DNA of 10,584 nucleotides from JAICWY01 sp964531205 (GTDB taxonomy: Bacteria > Vulcanimicrobiota > Vulcanimicrobiia > Vulcanimicrobiales > Vulcanimicrobiaceae): NCBI GenBank assembly GCA_964531205.1, contig CAZHGH010000099.1, forward strand, positions 1 to 10,584, in the 5' to 3' direction. The position numbers and the translations under genes were made by a program. The notes under the pieces were generated by a model that worked only from the letters and a program-made list of their open reading frames with translations, was not told the origin of the DNA and made no database searches. Positions within the stretch are counted from its first letter, which is position 1; each line of letters starts with the position of its first letter. This document shows, in pieces, positions 7,408 to 10,584 of the stretch.

Positions 7408-7412
7408 CCGCG

Positions 7413-7880
7413 CTATTCAAAGAAGATGACGGCGACCTTGCCCTGCGGGTCGAGCGCAAAATCCATATCGACGGCGCCGTGCTCGCACGTCATTTTATAG
7501 ACGTAGAACGTTACTTCGTGCGCCTTGCTCAACCCGCGAAAGGTCACTTGCTGCAAGGCTCCAAGGTGTGCCAACGTTTTGGTCGCGGTGTCCAGCACTT
7601 CATCGGTCAGCTCGTTGTTCACGTCGTCGGAGTAGAACGTTCGATCGATTTGGCCTTGCTGCCACGCCAAAAACTGCTGAACCGCAAATTTGTGAACTTT
7701 TGGATCGTCCGGCGCCGGCTTTGGCGACGGAATCGCGGGGCTCGTCGGCGCGACACCGGGAGGCGGAGTTGAAGTAGCCTGCGCTTCTTGCGCGCGCGCA
7801 TGGCCGCCGAAAACGGCGATGCCGGCGATAATCGCGACAAGAACGGCCAATCGTGTCAAACGCATCCTCGAGATCCCCAT
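7413..7880 (-). CDS. Small secreted protein of unknown function, possibly NTF2-like (DUF3887 style)
   Basis: The 155-residue product is not recognised with confidence. It opens with a signal peptide: basic MGISRMRLTR, a hydrophobic core of about 15 residues ending near FGG, then HARAQ as a likely cleavage site around residue 30. A Pro/Ser/Thr-rich linker follows (about 35-60). The C-terminal domain (about 60-155) has the pattern of small NTF2-like domains: a helix 'VQQFLAWQQGQIDRTF', a middle 'LAHLGALQQVTF', a strand 'HEVTFYVYKMTCEHG' and a closing 'ALDPQGKVAVIFFE'. That assignment rests on pattern resemblance only. A single Cys is left after processing. The ATG at 7880 lies six bases after the apt stop; an internal ATG at 7865 (MRLTRL) would give a tidier signal peptide, with GGGG nine bases ahead of it. 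Its position between apt and rel suggests cotranscription, but export makes a direct role in nucleotide metabolism unlikely. Confidence 0.75.
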   Translation of the reverse strand: MGISRMRLTRLAVLVAIIAGIAVFGGHARAQEAQATSTPPPGVAPTSPAIPSPKPAPDDPKVHKFAVQQFLAWQQGQIDRTFYSDDVNNELTDEVLDTATKTLAHLGALQQVTFRGLSKAHEVTFYVYKMTCEHGAVDMDFALDPQGKVAVIFFE

Positions 7881-7886
7881 GGTGGA

Positions 7887-8408
7887 TTAGTACGAGATGA
7901 ACGTAGTAACGTCCACGCCGTTCAAAGCGTCACGCCCTTTGAGCGCTTCGAGTTCGATCAAAAACGCAAACCCTTCGATTTTTGCACCGAGCCGCTCCAG
8001 TAACCGCCGCGTTGCCGAAGCGGTGCCGCCCGTGGCCAGCAAATCGTCGACGACCAATACGCGGTCCCCGTTACCTAACGCATCGTCGTGAATTTCGAGC
8101 GAATTCGTACCGTATTCGAGCGCATACGATTCACTGAGCTTGCTATACGGCAATTTGCCGGGCTTGCGTACGGGTACGAAACCGGCGCCGATTGAGTAAG
8201 CAAGCGGCGCGCCCAACATGTACCCGCGCGCCTCGATTCCCACAACGTAATCGATCTTGCGGCCTTTAAATTTTTCAACGAAAAGGTTGATAGCCGCCTG
8301 AAAGCCTTGCTTGTCTTTCAGAAGTGGGGTAATGTCACGGAAAAGGATCCCGGGGATAGGAAAATCCGGGATTGCTCGTATGTAGCTCTGAACGTCCACG
8401 GAGCACAT
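7887..8408 (-). CDS. apt: Adenine phosphoribosyltransferase
   Basis: This cytoplasmic purine-salvage enzyme converts adenine and PRPP to AMP and pyrophosphate. The 173-residue length is typical of the family (170-185). The N-terminal hallmark 'YIRAIPDFPIPGILFRDITP' is present at 9-28. 'GIEARGYMLGAPLA' (57-70) and 'VPVRKPGKLPY' (78-88) follow, the latter being the region that carries the flexible active-site loop. The PRPP-binding signature 'VLVVDDLLATGGTA' (117-130) is intact, including the two Asp that contact ribose. The ATG at 8408 is called; a GTG three codons later (8399, VDVQSYI) matches the usual N terminus equally well, and neither has a strong ribosome site. It is the first gene of the minus-strand group apt, secreted protein, rel, permease, and diverges from the 101-residue gene at 8504. 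apt next to rel is a recurrent arrangement, as in Bacillus. Confidence 0.94.
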   Translation of the reverse strand: MCSVDVQSYIRAIPDFPIPGILFRDITPLLKDKQGFQAAINLFVEKFKGRKIDYVVGIEARGYMLGAPLAYSIGAGFVPVRKPGKLPYSKLSESYALEYGTNSLEIHDDALGNGDRVLVVDDLLATGGTASATRRLLERLGAKIEGFAFLIELEALKGRDALNGVDVTTFISY

Positions 8409-8419
8409 GGATTCCGGTT

Positions 8420-8461
8420 GCTCGACGAGCGGCCCTGCGGAACATTCCGTGCGCGCGCGTC
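8420..8461. promoter_or_regulatory. Inverted repeats in the divergent apt / envelope-gene promoter region
   Basis: Only 95 bases separate the apt start from the 8504 gene. In them lie GCTCG-A-CGAGC (8420-8430) and CGGAA-CA-TTCCG (8438-8449), both perfect inverted repeats. An alternating run GTGCGCGCGCGT follows (8449-8460). The second repeat has the size and symmetry of a dimeric repressor site. No clear -35/-10 pair could be assigned on either strand, so an operator role is only suggested. Confidence 0.3.
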
Positions 8462-8503
8462 GTTCACCGTAAGAAGCGTTTGGAGCACTGAAAGGGACGG
8501 TCT

Positions 8504-8809
8504 ATGAGGCAGAGAGTCCTGGCCGCCGCGCTCGCCGCGGCAATGGGCCTCGGCACGATGACACCTGCATTTGCAGATGGAAAAGCAAGCACCCGTAACA
8601 TCATCATCCTGGGCGGAACGGCAGCTGCAGCCGGCTTCTTCGTCACGAATTACAATCATAAACTCCGCGAAAAACGTGACGAGCAGCGCGAGGTGCGGCG
8701 GCGGCAAGCCGCGTACCGCGACTGGTATTACAAGAAGTACGGGTACTATCCAACGCAAGAGCAGTTCGAACAGTGGTACAAGCAGACATACGGAGTGATT
8801 CCGCAATAA
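8504..8809 (+). CDS. Small exported protein with repeated WY...YG..P motif, unknown function
   Basis: The 101-residue product is not recognised. It has a good signal peptide (MRQRVLAAALAAAMGLGTMT, cleavage likely after PAFA at residue 24). A second hydrophobic stretch follows (about 33-49, IIILGGTAAAAGFFVTN) that may anchor the mature protein, then a highly charged segment (about 52-69, rich in Arg, Lys and Glu). The C-terminal third holds two copies of an aromatic motif: WYYKKYGYYP (74-83) and WYKQTYGVIP (91-100), offset by 17 residues. The ribosome site AAGGGA about 7 bases before the ATG is one of the clearest in the window. The next gene starts 15 bases after its stop on the same strand, so the two are probably cotranscribed. 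An envelope or cell-surface role is inferred only from export and neighbours. Confidence 0.8.
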   Translation: MRQRVLAAALAAAMGLGTMTPAFADGKASTRNIIILGGTAAAAGFFVTNYNHKLREKRDEQREVRRRQAAYRDWYYKKYGYYPTQEQFEQWYKQTYGVIPQ

Positions 8810-8824
8810 CCATCAACACCACAA

Positions 8825-9703
8825 GTGAACGGAACGGCTAAGCACTTGCAAAGAGAGTCATCCGAATCACGCGGATGGCTCTCTTCATTCTTCGGCGACG
8901 AATCGTCGGCGGGCCCGAAACAGGCGGCACGCCGCAGATTGCTCGTTGCATTTGCAATCGCCGTCGCGATTCACGAAATCGCTGCCGGGCTGTTTCCATG
9001 GAAGCAACACACGATACCGCCGATGCCCAACGAAACGATCACGATCGCAAAGCTGACCCGTATCGAGCACCGCCCCAAGCCGACCCCGAAGCCCAAGCCG
9101 ACACCGCCGCCGATCGTCCACGTCAAGAAGATTGCAGAAACGCACGTCAAGCCACGCATCGTCAACCCTGGTAATCCGTCGCAACAGCAGCACATCAAGA
9201 GGATCGCACAAGCAGCGCCCGTCGTGCGTACGCGTTTTCACAGCAAACCCGTGCAACACGTCGTGATGGGCGCTCAAGGTACAGGCACGAGCAAAAGGGC
9301 GAAAGCGCTGAACGGAGGCATTGGCACCGGCGGAAACGGAACGGGCGAGAGCGGAAATGGAACCGGCAGCGGCGGCGCTGCGGCCGCGCACGAGCCTTGC
9401 GGCTACGTCGAATTCGAGCCCAGCGACAATCCCATCGTCGATAAATCGACGGGGCGGATCTGGGAGAAGATCGCGTTGAAAGTGCATTTCCCCGATGGCT
9501 CGGATCAAAGCGTCGATCTCGATTATCCATGGTACTACCCGTCGAAAGACGCGGATCCGTTCATGCCCGAGAACAAAAACGTCCCGGCAACGTTTGAATT
9601 TCCGCCGGCGAACCAGCGCGAGAACGAGCCCCCGTTGGTGCAATACGTGATCCAGCACACCGACGACCAAGGCTATACGAAACTGCGCGATTGCCCGAAG
9701 TAG
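8825..9703 (+). CDS. TonB-like membrane-anchored Pro/Lys-rich protein
   Basis: The 292-residue product has the architecture of a TonB-type energy transducer but not its classical C-terminal domain. A short cytoplasmic N terminus is followed by one membrane anchor (about 38-58, including 'VAFAIAVAIHEIAAGLFPW', with a His as in the TonB anchor). A rigid Pro/Lys spacer comes next (about 82-97, RPKPTPKPKPTPPP), then a basic region, then a Gly-rich linker (about 150-185, repeated GTG/GNGTG). The C-terminal domain of about 100 residues is bounded by C192 and C290, which could form a disulfide, and contains 'IWEKIALKVHFPDGSDQSVDLDYPWYYP'. The usual TonB C-terminal motif (SSG...LD.AA...W.F.P) is absent. 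The GTG at 8825 is the first start in the frame; there is no good ribosome site, and TTG at 8846 is an alternative. It lies 15 bases after the 101-residue gene. No ExbB/ExbD or receptor gene is in view. Confidence 0.75.
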   Translation: MNGTAKHLQRESSESRGWLSSFFGDESSAGPKQAARRRLLVAFAIAVAIHEIAAGLFPWKQHTIPPMPNETITIAKLTRIEHRPKPTPKPKPTPPPIVHVKKIAETHVKPRIVNPGNPSQQQHIKRIAQAAPVVRTRFHSKPVQHVVMGAQGTGTSKRAKALNGGIGTGGNGTGESGNGTGSGGAAAAHEPCGYVEFEPSDNPIVDKSTGRIWEKIALKVHFPDGSDQSVDLDYPWYYPSKDADPFMPENKNVPATFEFPPANQRENEPPLVQYVIQHTDDQGYTKLRDCPK

Positions 9704-9728
9704 CGAAACACGTCGATGGACTCCATGG

Positions 9729-9734
9729 TACTAT
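9729..9734 (+). promoter_or_regulatory. Candidate -10 box directly upstream of the DUF4097-like gene (possible leaderless start)
   Basis: TACTAT lies exactly six bases before the ATG at 9741, with no Shine-Dalgarno sequence between. The nearest -35-like sequence at a suitable distance (GAAACA, 9705-9710) is poor. Spacing is identical to the box before rel. This suggests a separate, leaderless transcript for the lipoprotein gene inside the plus-strand cluster; it is inference. Confidence 0.35.
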
Positions 9735-9740
9735 GGCTGT

Positions 9741-10445
9741 ATGAATCGCCTGCTACTTGGCCTTGTTCCGGCATTTGTTGCCCTCGGGGGCTGCAGCGTA
9801 AGCCTCGGGGATGAAGGCTCTTCGATACAGAGCCATCAACATCGGACGTTTTCCGCCGTGCATTTCGTGCGCGTAGCGAACGTGAGCGGTCCAATTACCG
9901 TCGTCGCGAGCAACGGCAACACGGTACACGTCGACGCGACGCTTCGTGCCGGTTCGCAAGAGGCCATAAATCGCACGCATGTCGAGTACGACCAGCACGG
10001 CGATTCACTCGACGTGACCACGCACTACGAAAATACCGGATGGTTCGGTGGCGGCCGCGGAGCCGGCGTTGAATATTCGGTAACCGTTCCGGCGCGAACC
10101 GATGTCGAAGTCGAAAACGTCAGCGGACCGATTACGATTCGCGGCGTGCTCGGGAACGTTCGTGCATCGCAAGTCAGCGGTCCGGTGCGCGCAACGCTCG
10201 GGCCGATCGCCGGTTCGCGGAACATCAACCTCAAAGCCGTGAGCGGGCCTATCACGCTTACGATGGCCCGCAACAGCAGCGCGACGCTGAACGCAGAAAG
10301 CATCTCCGGCGGCGTTCACTCGTTCTTTGAGACGGACGAACATAAAGGCGCCGTCGGGATGTCGATTCGCGGGCGCATCGGCAACGGAAGCGGCTCCATC
10401 GATTTATCGACCGTAAGCGGAAGCATCACCGTAACGCCGCAATGA
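9741..10445 (+). CDS. DUF4097-like beta-repeat lipoprotein
   Basis: The 234-residue product is a predicted envelope lipoprotein of unknown function. A short signal peptide (MNRLLLGLVPAFVALGGC) ends in a lipobox LGGC, so C18 would be lipidated after cleavage. The mature part shows a repeating beta-strand unit, [NQATS]-[VI]-S-G-[PSG]-[IV]-x-[VIAL], at about residues 47-54, 126-133, 144-149, 166-173, 187-192 and 224-231. This is the pattern of DUF4097 / putative adhesin-type beta-helix proteins, which in other bacteria are often linked to envelope stress or surface structures. The protein ends directly on the last repeat (TVSGSITVTPQ). The ATG gives the signal peptide without extra residues, so the start is well supported despite lacking a ribosome site. 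It follows the TonB-like gene after 37 bases and is closed by a strong terminator. Confidence 0.85.
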   Translation: MNRLLLGLVPAFVALGGCSVSLGDEGSSIQSHQHRTFSAVHFVRVANVSGPITVVASNGNTVHVDATLRAGSQEAINRTHVEYDQHGDSLDVTTHYENTGWFGGGRGAGVEYSVTVPARTDVEVENVSGPITIRGVLGNVRASQVSGPVRATLGPIAGSRNINLKAVSGPITLTMARNSSATLNAESISGGVHSFFETDEHKGAVGMSIRGRIGNGSGSIDLSTVSGSITVTPQ

Positions 10446-10480
10446 CGCGGCGACCTAGCTAAACGTATTGCCGTCGTGAT

Positions 10481-10515
10481 AAGCCTTCCACACAACCGTG
10501 GGAGGCTTTTATTTT
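10481..10515 (+). terminator. Rho-independent terminator after the lipoprotein gene
   Basis: An 11-pair stem, AAGCCTTCCAC (10481-10491) with GTGGGAGGCTT (10498-10508), has a single G-T wobble and a six-base loop ACAACC. The T-rich tail TTATTTT follows at once (10509-10515). It lies 36 bases past the stop of the lipoprotein gene. This is the strongest intrinsic terminator in the window. Confidence 0.85.
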
Positions 10516-10584
10516 GGTAGAGGCAGTGCGCCGGCCGGCGCAGCGAACCGTCGAGTTCGGGATTTATCGCGACGGCGACAACAA
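10514..10584 (+). CDS. Possible 5' end of a gene, clostripain-like (peptidase C11 style) N terminus
   Basis: From TTG at 10514, or GTG at 10526, an open frame runs off the window and reads MVEAVRRPAQRTVEFGIYRD followed by GDNN. The segment 'FGIYRDGDNN' resembles the first strand of clostripain-family cysteine peptidases, in which a hydrophobic strand ending in Tyr is followed by a D-N-N-L motif. With only 23 codons this is a suggestion. A GGAGG (10501-10505) lies eight bases before the TTG, an ideal ribosome-site distance, but it is inside the 3' arm of the terminator stem. The two starts are therefore hard to separate: the GTG has AGAGG only two bases ahead. Confidence 0.4.
   Translation, partial: MVEAVRRPAQRTVEFGIYRDGDN
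10527..10542. repeat. 16-base perfect palindrome
   Basis: TGCGCCGGCCGGCGCA is identical to its own reverse complement. It lies just after the terminator and overlaps the second possible start (GTG at 10526) of the partial gene at the right edge. It could be an operator or a chance product of GC-rich Arg/Pro/Ala codons. Confidence 0.5.

Noticed and set aside
8885..9670. 261-residue minus-strand frame opposite the TonB-like gene
   Set aside because: The plus-strand frame has an anchor, Pro/Lys spacer and linker in logical order; the antisense frame has only composition-driven openness.
1..10584. CRISPR array, tRNA/rRNA gene, insertion sequence, phage or defence system
   Set aside because: I saw no regularly spaced repeats, no clover-leaf or rRNA sequence, no transposase or integrase, and no defence-type protein. 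The window is mostly housekeeping and envelope genes.

Overview
The window comes from a diderm bacterium of moderately high GC. Four protein types point to an outer membrane or a Gram-negative style envelope: an HAE1-type RND pump, a TonB-like anchored protein, a lipobox lipoprotein and several signal-peptide proteins. The lineage cannot be settled from the sequence. A little-cultured phylum such as Eremiobacterota (WPS-2) is a guess from general protein style. The dual-function Rel with an RFKD motif and the apt-to-rel gene order argue against the split RelA/SpoT arrangement of gamma- and betaproteobacteria. No tRNA, rRNA, CRISPR array, insertion sequence or phage gene was seen.

Layout. Bases 1-819 (minus strand) hold rpsF followed by ssb, the usual start of the rpsF-ssb-rpsR-rplI operon; ssb is cut by the window edge. 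Bases 820-1123 are a divergent intergenic region with a good rpsF promoter, a structured rpsF leader and a cluster of short direct repeats. Bases 1124-4435 (plus strand) encode one large RND efflux transporter with no adaptor or outer-membrane channel gene beside it. It converges on a minus-strand group that reads from right to left: apt (8408), a small secreted protein (7880), rel (7338) and a TauE/SafE-type permease (5161). The last group (plus strand, 8504-10445) encodes three envelope proteins: a 101-residue secreted or anchored protein with a repeated WY...YG..P motif, a TonB-like Pro/Lys-rich anchored protein, and a DUF4097-like lipoprotein. A strong intrinsic terminator follows at 10481-10515. 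The first 23 codons of a possible further gene run off the right edge.

How the genes fit together. rpsF/ssb belong to translation and DNA replication/repair. apt (purine salvage, PRPP use) and rel ((p)ppGpp synthesis and hydrolysis) form a known nucleotide/stringent-response neighbourhood, here interrupted by an unrecognised secreted protein and extended by a permease whose start lies just past the rel stop. The plus-strand trio looks like a cell-envelope unit of unknown task.

No clearly new system is demonstrated. The points most worth a second look are the atypical TonB-like protein and its small neighbour, the shared -10-like box six bases before two start codons that lack Shine-Dalgarno sequences (possible leaderless mRNAs), and a Shine-Dalgarno sequence buried in the terminator stem at 10501-10505.
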